This document shows positions 6,991-14,571 of a stretch of 26,136 nucleotides of DNA, piece after piece. Below the pieces are notes generated by a model. That model was not told where the DNA came from. It saw only the letters and a list, made by a program, of their open reading frames with translations, and did not search any database. The first letter of the stretch is position 1; the number at the start of each line of letters is the position of its first letter. This DNA is from Clostridiaceae bacterium UBA4839 (lineage in GTDB: Bacteria; Bacillota; Clostridia; Clostridiales; Caloramatoraceae), in assembly GCA_002400085.1 (NCBI GenBank), contig DHEX01000063.1:1-26136 (forward strand). The letters are read 5' to 3'. Both the position numbers and the translations under genes were made by a program.

Positions 6991-7289
6991 TGAAATTAAC
7001 AAGCTATGATATTATAAAAAAGCCAGTTATTACTGAGAGGTCAATGGATCAGATGTCATATAGGCAATACACCTTCATAGTTCATCCAAATGCAAACAAA
7101 TCCATGATTAAAAGAGCAGTAGAAGAAATCTTCGGAGTTAAAGTAGAAGATGTTAAAACTTTAAGTTATGGTGGAAAAGAAAAAAGAGTTGGTCTTCATG
7201 TAGGAAAAAGGCCAGAATATAAGAAAGCAATAGTTAAGCTTACAGAGGACAGCAAAACTATTGAATTCTTTGAAGGACTTAAGGCTTAA
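6990..7289 (+). CDS. rplW: 50S ribosomal protein L23
   Basis: L23, 99 residues, surrounds the exit of the nascent-chain tunnel and is the docking point for trigger factor and signal recognition particle. The family pattern is present: 'SYDIIKKPVITERSMD' start, 'YTFIVHPNANKSMIKRAVEEIFGVKV' and 'KRVGLHVGKRPEYKKAIVKL'. The ATG shares one base with the rplD stop, and the ribosome site GAGGAGG (6973-6979) lies inside rplD. The next gene, rplB, begins 64 nt further on. Confidence 0.96.
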   Translation: MKLTSYDIIKKPVITERSMDQMSYRQYTFIVHPNANKSMIKRAVEEIFGVKVEDVKTLSYGGKEKRVGLHVGKRPEYKKAIVKLTEDSKTIEFFEGLKA

Positions 7290-7353
7290 TTATGCTTAAA
7301 ATAGAGCTGTTATTGACAAGGCGTCAGATAAGCGCAAAGAAGGAGGGAACGGT

Positions 7354-8181
7354 ATGGGAATAAAACAGTATAAACCGACATCCCCTGCAAGAAGAAATAT
7401 GTCGGTTCTTACTTTTGACGAAATAACAAAAGATAAACCAGAAAAATCATTGGTTGTCAGCGTAAATAAAAATTCAGGAAGAAACTCATATGGAAGAATA
7501 ACCGTTCGTCATAGGGGCGGCGGTGCAAAGATTAAATATAGAATAATAGATTTTAAGAGAGATAAGGATGGCGTTCCAGGAAAGGTTACTGCTATTGAAT
7601 ATGATCCAAACAGAACAGCATTTATAGCATTAATAACTTATGTAGATGGAGAAAAGAGATATATATTAGCTCCAGAAGGATTAAAAGTTGGAGATGAGAT
7701 TCAATCAGGAGAAGGCTCAGATATTAAAATTGGAAATGCACTTCCTCTTAAAAATATTCCTGTAGGTACAACAATTCATAATATTGAACTGTTTCCAGGG
7801 AAAGGCGGTCAGCTTGTAAGATCAGCAGGTGGAGCTGCACAGCTTATGGCTAAAGAAGGAAGCTATGCACAGATAAGGCTTCCAAGTGGTGAAGTAAGAC
7901 TTGTAAGACTTGACTGTAAAGCAACTATAGGAAATGTTGGAAACTTAAATCATGAGTTGGTTAGTATAGGTAAGGCCGGAAGAACAAGACATATGGGTAT
8001 AAGACCTACTGTTAGAGGTTCTGTTATGAACCCAGTAGACCATCCACATGGCGGTGGAGAAGGAAAAGCACCTATCGGACATCCAGCACCACTTACTCCA
8101 TGGGGCAAACCAACTCTTGGATATAAGACAAGAAAACATAAGAAATATTCTAATAGATTTATTATTAAAAAGAGAAAATAA
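7354..8181 (+). CDS. rplB: 50S ribosomal protein L2
   Basis: L2, 275 residues, is the most conserved large-subunit protein and is needed for subunit association and peptidyl transfer. Diagnostic stretches are 'GRNSYGRITVRHRGGGAKIKYR' in the N-terminal half and 'MNPVDHPHGGGEGKAPIG' (225-242). That segment contains His230, equivalent to the E. coli His229 implicated in peptidyl transferase activity. The C-terminus is the usual basic 'KYSNRFIIKKRK'. ATG 7354 follows AAGGAGGG. A short hairpin lies between it and rpsS. Confidence 0.98.
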   Translation: MGIKQYKPTSPARRNMSVLTFDEITKDKPEKSLVVSVNKNSGRNSYGRITVRHRGGGAKIKYRIIDFKRDKDGVPGKVTAIEYDPNRTAFIALITYVDGEKRYILAPEGLKVGDEIQSGEGSDIKIGNALPLKNIPVGTTIHNIELFPGKGGQLVRSAGGAAQLMAKEGSYAQIRLPSGEVRLVRLDCKATIGNVGNLNHELVSIGKAGRTRHMGIRPTVRGSVMNPVDHPHGGGEGKAPIGHPAPLTPWGKPTLGYKTRKHKKYSNRFIIKKRK

Positions 8182-8186
8182 TATTG

Positions 8187-8211
8187 AGGCAGTAACTAAA
8201 AGGTACTGCTT
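8187..8211 (+). other. hairpin between rplB and rpsS
   Basis: AGGCAGTA (8187-8194) can pair with TACTGCTT (8204-8211) around a 9-nt loop, 8 bp with one G-U pair. It starts six nt after the rplB stop and has no T tract, so it is unlikely to be a terminator. It could stabilise or process the mRNA, or be incidental. Confidence 0.3.
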
Positions 8212-8243
8212 CCATATTACCTTAGGCGAAGGGAGGCAAATCA

Positions 8244-8534
8244 ATGGGCAGGTCAGTTAAAAAGGGACCTTATGTAGAGGAAGCTCTTCTAAAAAGAATA
8301 ATAGATATGAATAAAGCCGGTGAAAAGAAAGTTATAAAAACTTGGTCAAGAAGTTCAACTATCTTTCCTCAAATGTCAGGGCATACAATAGCTGTTTATG
8401 ATGGAAGAAAGCATGTACCAGTATATATTACTGAGGATATGGTCGGACATAAATTAGGAGAATTTGTTCCTACAAGAACATTTAGAGGTCATGGGAGCAC
8501 AACAGAAAAAACAACCAGTGTTCTTAAAAAGTAA
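8244..8534 (+). CDS. rpsS: 30S ribosomal protein S19
   Basis: S19, 96 residues, works with S13 in the 30S head and contacts A-site tRNA and the intersubunit bridge. Family features are 'GRSVKKGPYVEEALLKRI', 'KTWSRSSTIFPQMSGHTIAVYDGRKH' and 'GHKLGEFVPTRTFRGHG'. The length is slightly above the usual 92-93 because of a short C-terminal Lys-rich tail. ATG 8244 follows GGGAGG. rplV begins 18 nt after the stop with a ribosome site in the gap. Confidence 0.97.
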   Translation: MGRSVKKGPYVEEALLKRIIDMNKAGEKKVIKTWSRSSTIFPQMSGHTIAVYDGRKHVPVYITEDMVGHKLGEFVPTRTFRGHGSTTEKTTSVLKK

Positions 8535-8552
8535 TGGAGGGAGGCAGATTAA

Positions 8553-8888
8553 ATGGAAGCAAAAGCTCATGCTAAATATGTAAGAATGTCTCCAAGGAAG
8601 GTTCAAGTTGTTCTTGACCTTATAAGGGGCAAAGATACAAAAGAAGCCTTAGCGATTTTAAATAACACTCCAAGGGCAGCTGCAAGTGTTGTTAAGAAGG
8701 TTTTAAAATCAGCTATAGCAAATGCAGAAAATAATTATCAGATGGATACGGATAAGCTTTATGTTTCAGAGACATATGCAAATCAAGGGCCAACATTAAA
8801 AAGATTTCAACCGCATGCTCAAGGGAGAGCGTTTAGAATATTAAAGAGATCAAGTCATATTACAGTAGTTGTTAAAGAAAGAGCATAA
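8553..8888 (+). CDS. rplV: 50S ribosomal protein L22
   Basis: L22, 111 residues, touches all 23S rRNA domains and its beta-hairpin lines the exit tunnel opposite L4. The N-terminal 'KYVRMSPRKVQVVLDLIRGK' and the hairpin region 'FQPHAQGRAFRILKRSSHIT' (85-104) are present without insertion or deletion, so no macrolide-resistance-type change is visible. ATG 8553 follows GGAGGGAGG. The stop lies 19 nt before the rpsC GTG, and the rpsC ribosome site sits in that gap. Confidence 0.97.
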   Translation: MEAKAHAKYVRMSPRKVQVVLDLIRGKDTKEALAILNNTPRAAASVVKKVLKSAIANAENNYQMDTDKLYVSETYANQGPTLKRFQPHAQGRAFRILKRSSHITVVVKERA

Positions 8889-8907
8889 ACTGGAAGGAGG
8901 GTTAAGT

Positions 8908-9591
8908 GTGGGACAAAAGGTAAATCCACATGGATTCAGAGTAGGTATAATCAAGGATTGGGATGCTAAGTGGTATGCTAATGATAAGGATTTCTCAAAA
9001 TACCTTATTGAAGATTATAAGCTTAGAAAGTACGTTAAAAACAAACTCTATGCTGCTGGTATTTCAAAAATAGTAATTGAAAGAACAGCAAATAGAATTA
9101 AATTAAATATATTCACAGCAAAGCCAGGAATTGTTATAGGCAGAGGTGGATCTGGCGTTGATCAGCTCAAGAAGGAGCTTGAAGCTATGACAGGAAAAAC
9201 AACTTTGCTTAATATAGTAGAAGTTAAAAATCCTGAAACAGATGCTCAGCTTATATCTGAAAATATTGCTTCACAGCTTGAAAGAAGAATTTCTTTTAGA
9301 AAAGCCATGAAACAATCAATTCAAAGAGCAATGAAGTTTGGAGTTAAGGGAGCTAAAGTCATGGTTAAAGGAAGACTTGGCGGAGCTGAAATAGCAAGGA
9401 CTCAGCAGTACCATGAAGGAACTATTCCACTTCAGACACTTCGTGCTGATATAGATTATGGTTTTGCAGAAGCAAGAACCACTTATGGAAAAATTGGCGT
9501 TAAGGTTTGGATATACAAAGGAGAAGTTCTTGGGAAGAAGAAAGTAAATAATGAAGAAGAAACTGAAAAGGAAGCATCAAGGACTAACTAA
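8908..9591 (+). CDS. rpsC: 30S ribosomal protein S3
   Basis: S3, 227 residues, forms part of the mRNA entry tunnel and helps unwind mRNA. The sequence begins 'GQKVNPHGFRVGIIKDWDAK' and has the KH-domain core 'PGIVIGRGGSGVDQLKKEL', then 'VKGRLGGAEIARTQQYHEG'. It ends in a charged tail. I chose GTG 8908 because GGAAGGAGGG (8892-8901) lies just before it. An in-frame start at 8869 would overlap rplV and add 13 residues absent from the family. Confidence 0.97.
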   Translation: MGQKVNPHGFRVGIIKDWDAKWYANDKDFSKYLIEDYKLRKYVKNKLYAAGISKIVIERTANRIKLNIFTAKPGIVIGRGGSGVDQLKKELEAMTGKTTLLNIVEVKNPETDAQLISENIASQLERRISFRKAMKQSIQRAMKFGVKGAKVMVKGRLGGAEIARTQQYHEGTIPLQTLRADIDYGFAEARTTYGKIGVKVWIYKGEVLGKKKVNNEEETEKEASRTN

Positions 9592-9610
9592 TGGGAAGGA
9601 GGAATAAACC

Positions 9611-10054
9611 ATGTTAATGCCTAAGAGGGTAAAGCATCGTAAGGTTATGCGTGGCAACATGAGAGGCAAGGCAACAAGAGGAAACTTTATTGCATATGGA
9701 GATTATGGTCTGGTTGCATTAGAACCAGCATGGATAACAAGCAGTCAGATAGAAGCAGCCAGAATTGCAATCAATAGATATCTTAAAAGAGGCGGAAAGG
9801 TCTGGATAAAAATATTCCCAGATAAGCCAGTAACAAAGAAACCAGCAGAAACTCGTATGGGTTCCGGCAAGGGAGCTCCAGAACTTTGGGTTGCAGTAGT
9901 AAAGCCAGGAAGAATTATGTTTGAGTTAGGCGAGGTCAGCGAAGCAGACGCAAGGGAGGCTTTTAGACTTGCATCCTATAAACTTCCAATAAAGACGAAG
10001 TTTGTAAGTAAAGAAGACTGCAAAGAAATGGGTGGTGAAGTAAATGAAGGCTAA
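9611..10054 (+). CDS. rplP: 50S ribosomal protein L16
   Basis: L16, 147 residues, positions tRNA at the A and P sites and is added late in 50S assembly. The start 'MLMPKRVKHRKVMRG' is nearly identical to the Firmicutes consensus. 'GKVWIKIFPDKPVTKKPAETRMGSGKG' and 'VAVVKPGRIMFE' are hallmark segments. ATG 9611 follows AAGGAGG. Its 3' end overlaps rpmC by 11 nt, and GGTGG inside rplP serves as the rpmC ribosome site, implying translational coupling. Confidence 0.97.
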   Translation: MLMPKRVKHRKVMRGNMRGKATRGNFIAYGDYGLVALEPAWITSSQIEAARIAINRYLKRGGKVWIKIFPDKPVTKKPAETRMGSGKGAPELWVAVVKPGRIMFELGEVSEADAREAFRLASYKLPIKTKFVSKEDCKEMGGEVNEG

Positions 10055-10256
10055 TGAGTTAGCAACATTACGCGAAAGCGGTTCTGATGAACTTGAAAAG
10101 AAAGTCGTAGAGCTTAAAAAGGAACTCTTTAATTTAAGATTTCAACTTTCCACAGGACAGCTTGAGAATCCAATGAGAATTAAAGAAGTTAAAAAATCAA
10201 TAGCTCAGCTTAAAACCATCCTTAAAGAAAAAGAGATCGCTGAAGTTAGGAAATAA
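10044..10256 (+). CDS. rpmC: 50S ribosomal protein L29
   Basis: L29, 70 residues, is a two-helix coiled protein next to L23 at the tunnel exit. The pattern 'MKANELATLRESGSDELEKKVVELKKELFNLRFQLSTGQLEN' is condensed in two charged helices joined by the conserved 'LFNLRFQ...TGQLENP' segment. The start at 10044 overlaps rplP by 11 nt. The length is typical for Firmicutes. Confidence 0.95.
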   Translation: MKANELATLRESGSDELEKKVVELKKELFNLRFQLSTGQLENPMRIKEVKKSIAQLKTILKEKEIAEVRK

Positions 10257-10274
10257 TGAAGGGAGGTACAATAA

Positions 10275-10529
10275 GTGGAAAGAGCATTAAGAAAAGTTAA
10301 AACAGGCAAAGTAGTATCGGATAAAATGAATAAGACAATTGTTGTAGCTGTTGAAAAAAGAGTTCGTCACCCACTGTACGGAAAGACACTTAAATTGACA
10401 ACTAAATTCAAAGCACATGATGAAAATAATGAAGCCAAAATTGGTGATACAGTTAAGATAATGGAAACAAGGCCGCTTAGTAAAGAAAAAAGATGGCGAC
10501 TTGTTGAGATTACTGAGAAAGCAAAATAA
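10275..10529 (+). CDS. rpsQ: 30S ribosomal protein S17
   Basis: S17, 84 residues, is an OB-fold primary binder of 16S rRNA. Diagnostic features are 'GKVVSDKMNKTIVVAVE', 'RHPLYGKTLKLTTKFKAHDE' and 'GDTVKIMETRPLSKEKRWRL'. Translation begins at GTG 10275 after GGGAGG; no in-frame ATG nearby fits. The next gene is 24 nt downstream with GGGAGG in the gap. Confidence 0.96.
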   Translation: MERALRKVKTGKVVSDKMNKTIVVAVEKRVRHPLYGKTLKLTTKFKAHDENNEAKIGDTVKIMETRPLSKEKRWRLVEITEKAK

Positions 10530-10553
10530 TCTTGATGAAGGGAGGTTGCTTGT

Positions 10554-10922
10554 ATGATCCAACAGCAAACTGTGCTCAAAGTTGCAGATAATTCCGGCGC
10601 AAAGGAAATTATGTGTATTAGGGTTCTTGGGGGCTCTACAAGAAAGTATGGAAATATTGGAGATATTATAGTTGCGAGCGTTAAAAGTGCAACACCCGGA
10701 GGTGTTGTTAAAAAGGGTGACGTGGTTAAGGCTGTCATAGTAAGGTCTGCTCACGGCCTAAGAAGATCAGACGGATCATATATTAAGTTTGATGATAATG
10801 CCGCTGTTATTATAAAAGATGATAAAACTCCAAGGGGAACAAGAATTTTTGGACCAGTTGCAAGGGAACTTAGGGAGAAGGAATTTACAAAGATTCTCTC
10901 ACTTGCACCTGAAGTATTATAG
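10554..10922 (+). CDS. rplN: 50S ribosomal protein L14
   Basis: L14, 122 residues, forms intersubunit bridges with 16S rRNA and is the binding site for silencing factor RsfS. It starts with the invariant 'MIQQQTVLKVADNSGAKE', has 'CIRVLGGSTRKYGNIGDIIVASVK' and 'GTRIFGPVARELRE', and ends 'KILSLAPEVL'. The length is exactly the family norm. ATG 10554 follows GGGAGG. rplX begins 17 nt after the stop. Confidence 0.97.
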   Translation: MIQQQTVLKVADNSGAKEIMCIRVLGGSTRKYGNIGDIIVASVKSATPGGVVKKGDVVKAVIVRSAHGLRRSDGSYIKFDDNAAVIIKDDKTPRGTRIFGPVARELREKEFTKILSLAPEVL

Positions 10923-10939
10923 TACAGGGAGGTGGCATA

Positions 10940-11260
10940 ATGGCTAATAATTTACATGTTAAAAGAGGAGATACAGTAGTTGTCCTTACTGGTAAAGACA
11001 AGGATAAAAAGGGAGAAGTTCTTAAAGTATTTCCTAAAAAGAATAGAGTTATAGTTAAAAACGTTAACATGGTTACAAAGCATGTTAAACCTAGCATGGC
11101 AAATAAAGAAGGTGGAATAGTCCATCAGGAAGCTCCAATTAATGCTTCAAATGTTATGCTTTATTGTACAAAATGCAATAAACCAACCAGAATAGCACAC
11201 AAAATATTAGCTGATGGAAGCAAGGTTAGAGTCTGCAAACACTGTAATGAGACATTCTAA
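10940..11260 (+). CDS. rplX: 50S ribosomal protein L24 with CxxC pairs
   Basis: L24, 106 residues, initiates 50S assembly. The KOW motif 'KRGDTVVVLTGKDKDKKGEV' is near the N-terminus (8-27), followed by 'NMVTKHVKPSMANKEGGIV'. The C-terminal part has Cys76-x2-Cys79 and Cys99-x2-Cys102, a zinc-ribbon-like arrangement. Many other bacterial L24 proteins lack these cysteines, so this form may bind zinc; that is an inference from spacing. ATG 10940 follows GGGAGG. Confidence 0.97.
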   Translation: MANNLHVKRGDTVVVLTGKDKDKKGEVLKVFPKKNRVIVKNVNMVTKHVKPSMANKEGGIVHQEAPINASNVMLYCTKCNKPTRIAHKILADGSKVRVCKHCNETF

Positions 11261-11281
11261 TCTGTGAAAGGAGGGAAACTC

Positions 11282-11824
11282 ATGATACCAAGACTTAGGG
11301 AAAAGTATGATCAAGAAATAATACCATCATTACGTGAAAAGTTCGGATATAAGAGCGTTATGGAAGCTCCAAAATTAGAAAAGATAGTAATTAATATGGG
11401 AGTTGGAGATGCTAAGGAAAACTCAAAGCACCTTGATGCTGCTATTAATGATTTAACATTAATTTCTGGCCAAAAGCCTGTAGTTACAAAAGCAAAGAAA
11501 GCAATTTCAAACTTTAAAATAAGGCAGGGCATGCCTATAGGATGCAAGGTTACATTAAGAGGTACTAGGATGTATGAGTTTATGGATAAACTCATTAATG
11601 CAGCTCTACCAAGAGTTAGAGATTTTAAGGGTGTTTCACCTAAATCATTTGATGGAAGAGGAAATTACTCTTTAGGAGTAAAAGAGCAATTGATTTTCCC
11701 TGAAATAGAATATGATAAAGTTGAAAAATTAAGAGGAATGGATATAATATTTGTTACAACTGCAAAGACAGATGAAGAAGCGAAGGAACTTCTTAATCTT
11801 CTTGGAATGCCATTTGCTCAGTAA
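11282..11824 (+). CDS. rplE: 50S ribosomal protein L5
   Basis: L5, 180 residues, binds 5S rRNA and contacts P-site tRNA in the central protuberance. Diagnostic segments are 'KLEKIVINMGVGDAKENSK', 'GQKPVVTKAKKAISNFKIRQGMPIG' and 'FDGRGNYSLGVKEQLIFPEI'. ATG 11282 follows AAAGGAGGG. A GTG at 11264 is in frame but lies at the ribosome site itself and is rejected. The gap from rplX is 21 nt, too short for an S8 regulatory site like that of the E. coli spc operon. Confidence 0.97.
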   Translation: MIPRLREKYDQEIIPSLREKFGYKSVMEAPKLEKIVINMGVGDAKENSKHLDAAINDLTLISGQKPVVTKAKKAISNFKIRQGMPIGCKVTLRGTRMYEFMDKLINAALPRVRDFKGVSPKSFDGRGNYSLGVKEQLIFPEIEYDKVEKLRGMDIIFVTTAKTDEEAKELLNLLGMPFAQ

Positions 11825-11838
11825 AGGGAGGGAAAACT

Positions 11839-12024
11839 GTGGCACGTAAGGCTTTGATAGAAAAGTGGAATAGAGAACCAAAATATTCAACAAGAAAATA
11901 TACAAGATGTAAGATATGTGGAAGACCACATGCTGTTTTAAAGAAATACGGAATATGCAGGATTTGCTTTAGAGAACTTGCTTATAAAGGCGAAATTCCA
12001 GGCTGCAAAAAGGCAAGCTGGTAA
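11839..12024 (+). CDS. rpsN: 30S ribosomal protein S14, zinc-binding type (type Z)
   Basis: This is the short 61-residue S14. It has the zinc motif Cys24-x2-Cys27 and Cys40-x2-Cys43 in 'RCKICGRPHAVLKKYGICRI'. It ends with the characteristic 'GEIPGCKKASW'. S14 joins the 30S head late in assembly. Bacteria often carry a second, zinc-free copy for zinc starvation, but none is in this window. Translation starts at GTG 11839 after GGGAGGG. It lies between rplE and rpsH as in other spc operons. Confidence 0.97.
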   Translation: MARKALIEKWNREPKYSTRKYTRCKICGRPHAVLKKYGICRICFRELAYKGEIPGCKKASW

Positions 12025-12053
12025 TTATTCAAAACGAAAGGAGGCAGTGAACT

Positions 12054-12452
12054 ATGAATACAACTGACCCAATTGCTGATATGCTGACACGTATAAGAAA
12101 TGCGAACATAGTTAAGCATGAAAATGTTGAGCTACCGTCTTCAACAATGAAGAAAACAATTGCAGAGATATTGGTTAATGAAGGCTACTTAGGTAGCTGT
12201 GAAGAATATATGGATGGATCAGTTCCTATGATGAAATTAACTTTAAAATATGGTGCAGATAAAGAAAGAGTTATAACTGGTCTTAAGAGAATATCTAAGC
12301 CAGGTCTTAGAGTTTATGCTCAAAAGGATGAAGTCCCAAAAGTTTTAGGAGGGCTTGGTATTGCAATAATATCAACCTCACAGGGAATTATGACTGACAG
12401 GGATGCAAGAAAAAACGGGATTGGCGGAGAGGTACTTTGCTATATCTGGTAA
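12054..12452 (+). CDS. rpsH: 30S ribosomal protein S8
   Basis: S8, 132 residues, organises the central domain of 16S rRNA. Diagnostic parts are the start 'NTTDPIADMLTRIRNAN', the middle 'LKRISKPGLRVYAQKDEVPKV' and the C-terminal 'GLGIAIISTSQGIMTDRDAR'. Length and ending '...GGEVLCYIW' match the family. ATG 12054 follows AAAGGAGG. In E. coli S8 represses the spc operon; I see no comparable folded target upstream of rplE here. Confidence 0.97.
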   Translation: MNTTDPIADMLTRIRNANIVKHENVELPSSTMKKTIAEILVNEGYLGSCEEYMDGSVPMMKLTLKYGADKERVITGLKRISKPGLRVYAQKDEVPKVLGGLGIAIISTSQGIMTDRDARKNGIGGEVLCYIW

Positions 12453-12475
12453 TATAATGAACAGGAGGTGTGGTC

Positions 12476-13021
12476 ATGTCAAGAATTGGTAGACTTCCAG
12501 TTGCCGTTGTATCAGGAGTTACAGTTACTGTTGATGATAATAATCTTGTAACTGTAAAAGGACCAAAGGGAACTATATCGAGACAAATGAACAAGGCAAT
12601 GGATATTAAAGTAGCAGATAATCAAGTACATGTAAGTAGACCAGATGATGAGAAGAAAAATAAGGCTCTTCATGGACTTACAAGAGCTCTTATAAATAAT
12701 ATGGTTACAGGAGTAACAAACGGATACCAAAAGAATCTTGAAATTGTTGGTATTGGATACAAAGCTCAAAAGCAGGGGAAGAAACTTATCCTTAATGTTG
12801 GATATTCACATCCAGTTGAAATTGAGGAAGTGGAAGGTATTACCTTAGAAGTTCCAGCAGCTGCCCAAATTGTTGTTAAAGGTGTAGATAAAGAACTTGT
12901 AGGCCAGGTAGCAGCAAGGATTAGAGATGTTAGAAAACCTGAACCTTATGGCGGAAAAGGAATTAAATATTCTGATGAAGTTGTAAGAAGAAAAGAAGGA
13001 AAGACAGGTAAGAAGAAATAG
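12476..13021 (+). CDS. rplF: 50S ribosomal protein L6
   Basis: L6, 181 residues, has two related alpha/beta domains near the factor-binding site. Features are 'SRIGRLPVAVVSGVTV', 'VKGPKGTISRQM', 'GYKAQKQGKKLILNVGYSHPVE' and the C-terminal 'RKPEPYGGKGIKYSDEVVRR'. The ATG at 12476 follows AGGAGG at 7-nt spacing. A GTG six bases upstream is in frame but touches the ribosome site. Basic C-terminal 'KEGKTGKKK' is normal. Confidence 0.97.
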   Translation: MSRIGRLPVAVVSGVTVTVDDNNLVTVKGPKGTISRQMNKAMDIKVADNQVHVSRPDDEKKNKALHGLTRALINNMVTGVTNGYQKNLEIVGIGYKAQKQGKKLILNVGYSHPVEIEEVEGITLEVPAAAQIVVKGVDKELVGQVAARIRDVRKPEPYGGKGIKYSDEVVRRKEGKTGKKK

Positions 13022-13036
13022 AAGGGAGTGAGCTAA

Positions 13037-13405
13037 ATGTATAATAAGCCATCCAGAGAAGTGAGCAGAGACAGAAGGCATGAGAGAGTACGAAAGAATA
13101 TCTTTGGAACTGCAGAGCGTCCAAGGTTAAATGTATATAGAAGTGAAAAACACATTTATGCTCAGATAATAAATGATGAAATAGGAGCAACACTTGTTTC
13201 TGCATCATCACTTGATAAAGAGCTTAATGATAAAATTAAATGCGGAAGCAATAAGGAAGCAGCTAAGGCCGTTGGAGAATTAGTTGCAAAGAGAGCATTA
13301 GATAAGGGAATAAAAGCAGTAGTTTTCGATAGAGGCGGTTATATATATCATGGAAGAATTCAGGAACTTGCGGAAGCAGCAAGGCAAAGTGGACTTGAGT
13401 TCTAA
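13037..13405 (+). CDS. rplR: 50S ribosomal protein L18
   Basis: L18, 122 residues, binds 5S rRNA with L5. The basic N-terminal arm is followed by 'ERPRLNVYRSEKHIYAQIINDE' and 'KAVVFDRGGYIYHGRIQELAEAAR', then the usual '...GLEF' ending. ATG 13037 follows GGGAG. The gap to rpsE is 19 nt and contains AAGGAGGG. Confidence 0.97.
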   Translation: MYNKPSREVSRDRRHERVRKNIFGTAERPRLNVYRSEKHIYAQIINDEIGATLVSASSLDKELNDKIKCGSNKEAAKAVGELVAKRALDKGIKAVVFDRGGYIYHGRIQELAEAARQSGLEF

Positions 13406-13424
13406 TGAAAAAGGAGGGAAATAG

Positions 13425-13922
13425 ATGAGAATCGAACCTAGCAAGTTAAACTTGAAGGATAAAGTTGTTTATATAAACAGAGTTGCTAAGGTTGTTAAAG
13501 GCGGCAAAAACTTTAGGTTTAGTGCTTTAGTTGTAGTAGGGGACGAAAACGGATACGTTGGAGTAGGAACTGGTAAAGCAGCTGAAGTTCCAGAAGCTAT
13601 AAGAAAGGGAATTGAAGATGCTAAGAAGAATTTAATCCATGTTTCAACTCTTGAAACTACAATTCCTCACGGGATAGTAGGAAAATTTGGTGCAGGCAGC
13701 GTTTTATTACTCCCAGCTAAAGAGGGTACTGGAATTATAGCAGGAGGCCCAGCCCGTGCAGTCATAGAACTCGCAGGAATAAAGGATATCAGAGCGAAAT
13801 CACTTGGATCTTCTAATCCAAGGAATATGGTTAATGCAACAATTGACGGACTTTCCAAATTAAGAACAGCTGAAGAAATAGCTAAGCTTAGAGGAAAGAC
13901 TGTTGAGGAAATATTAGGTTAG
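13425..13922 (+). CDS. rpsE: 30S ribosomal protein S5
   Basis: S5, 165 residues, sits at the mRNA entry side and influences fidelity. The N-terminal double-stranded RNA-binding fold contains 'RVAKVVKGGKNFRFSALVVV' followed by 'GDENGYVGVGTGKA' (39-52). The loop 'KVVKGGK' (22-28), where spectinomycin-resistance changes are found, is intact. The C-terminal domain has 'GVGTGKAAEVPEAIRKGIED' and 'GSSNPRNMVNATIDGL'. ATG 13425 follows AAGGAGGG. Confidence 0.97.
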   Translation: MRIEPSKLNLKDKVVYINRVAKVVKGGKNFRFSALVVVGDENGYVGVGTGKAAEVPEAIRKGIEDAKKNLIHVSTLETTIPHGIVGKFGAGSVLLLPAKEGTGIIAGGPARAVIELAGIKDIRAKSLGSSNPRNMVNATIDGLSKLRTAEEIAKLRGKTVEEILG

Positions 13923-13933
13923 GGGGGATTATT

Positions 13934-14113
13934 ATGGCTAAACTTAAAATAACACTTGTTAAAAGTGTCATTGGAAGAAAACCTGACCATGTTGCAACTA
14001 TTAAGGCCTTAGGTCTTAACAAGCTTGGCAGCACTGTTGAACATGAGGACACTCCTCACATTAGAGGAATGGTTAATAAAGTAAAATATTTACTAAAAGT
14101 TGAAGAACTATAA
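13934..14113 (+). CDS. rpmD: 50S ribosomal protein L30
   Basis: L30, 59 residues, read directly from 13934. It has the bacterial short form with 'KITLVKSVIGRKPDHVATIK' and 'ALGLNKLGSTVEHEDTPHIR', ending in '...LKVEEL'. ATG follows AGGGGGGAT by about 6 nt, 11 nt after the rpsE stop. rplO begins 15 nt after the stop, so the three genes are tightly packed. The position between rpsE and rplO is the universal spc-operon position. Confidence 0.96.
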   Translation: MAKLKITLVKSVIGRKPDHVATIKALGLNKLGSTVEHEDTPHIRGMVNKVKYLLKVEEL

Positions 14114-14128
14114 GAGGGAGGTGTCAAT

Positions 14129-14569
14129 ATGAGACTTCATGATTTACATCCAGCTCCTGGGACAAATAAGGAGCAAAAAAGAAGAGGCAGAGGTACTGCA
14201 ACTGGACAGGGTAAAACTGGTGGAAGAGGTCAAAATGGTCAAGGATCAAGATCTGGCGGACATGTTAGACCAGGGTTTGAAGGAGGTCAGATGCCTCTTT
14301 TTAGAATTCTTCCAAAGAGAGGATTTACAAATATTTTTGCTAAGGAATATGCAGAAGTAAAAATTCAGGATTTAAATAAATTTGATGATGGTACAATAGT
14401 AACTCCAGAACTTCTTATGGAGAAAAGAATTGTTAAGAAATTAAACGATGGAGTAAAAGTTCTTGGAAACGGAGAATTAAACAAAAAGCTTACAGTTAAA
14501 GCTCACAAGTTTACTAAATCCGCTATAGAGAAAATTGAAGCTGCTGGAGGAAAAGTAGAGGTGATATAA
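14129..14569 (+). CDS. rplO: 50S ribosomal protein L15
   Basis: L15, 146 residues, is a late-assembly protein with a Gly/Arg-rich N-terminal extension. Here that extension is 'KRRGRGTATGQGKTGGRGQ' and is followed by 'GGHVRPGFEGGQMPLFRILPKRGF'. The C-terminal half forms the usual alpha/beta domain ending 'SAIEKIEAAGGKVEVI'. ATG 14129 follows GAGGGAGG. The stop is 2 nt before the secY ATG, so synthesis of the two is probably coupled. Confidence 0.97.
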   Translation: MRLHDLHPAPGTNKEQKRRGRGTATGQGKTGGRGQNGQGSRSGGHVRPGFEGGQMPLFRILPKRGFTNIFAKEYAEVKIQDLNKFDDGTIVTPELLMEKRIVKKLNDGVKVLGNGELNKKLTVKAHKFTKSAIEKIEAAGGKVEVI

Positions 14570-14571
14570 CA

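Noticed and set aside
10287..10754. Open frame of 155 codons on the - strand over rpsQ and rplN
   Set aside because: It is antisense to two certain ribosomal genes with no ribosome site; the composition (Asn/Ser/Phe/Cys-rich) is typical of a shadow frame.
13925..14113. Treating the rpsE-rplO interval as a non-coding gap
   Set aside because: Direct reading shows a 59-codon L30 gene with a ribosome site, so the interval is coding.
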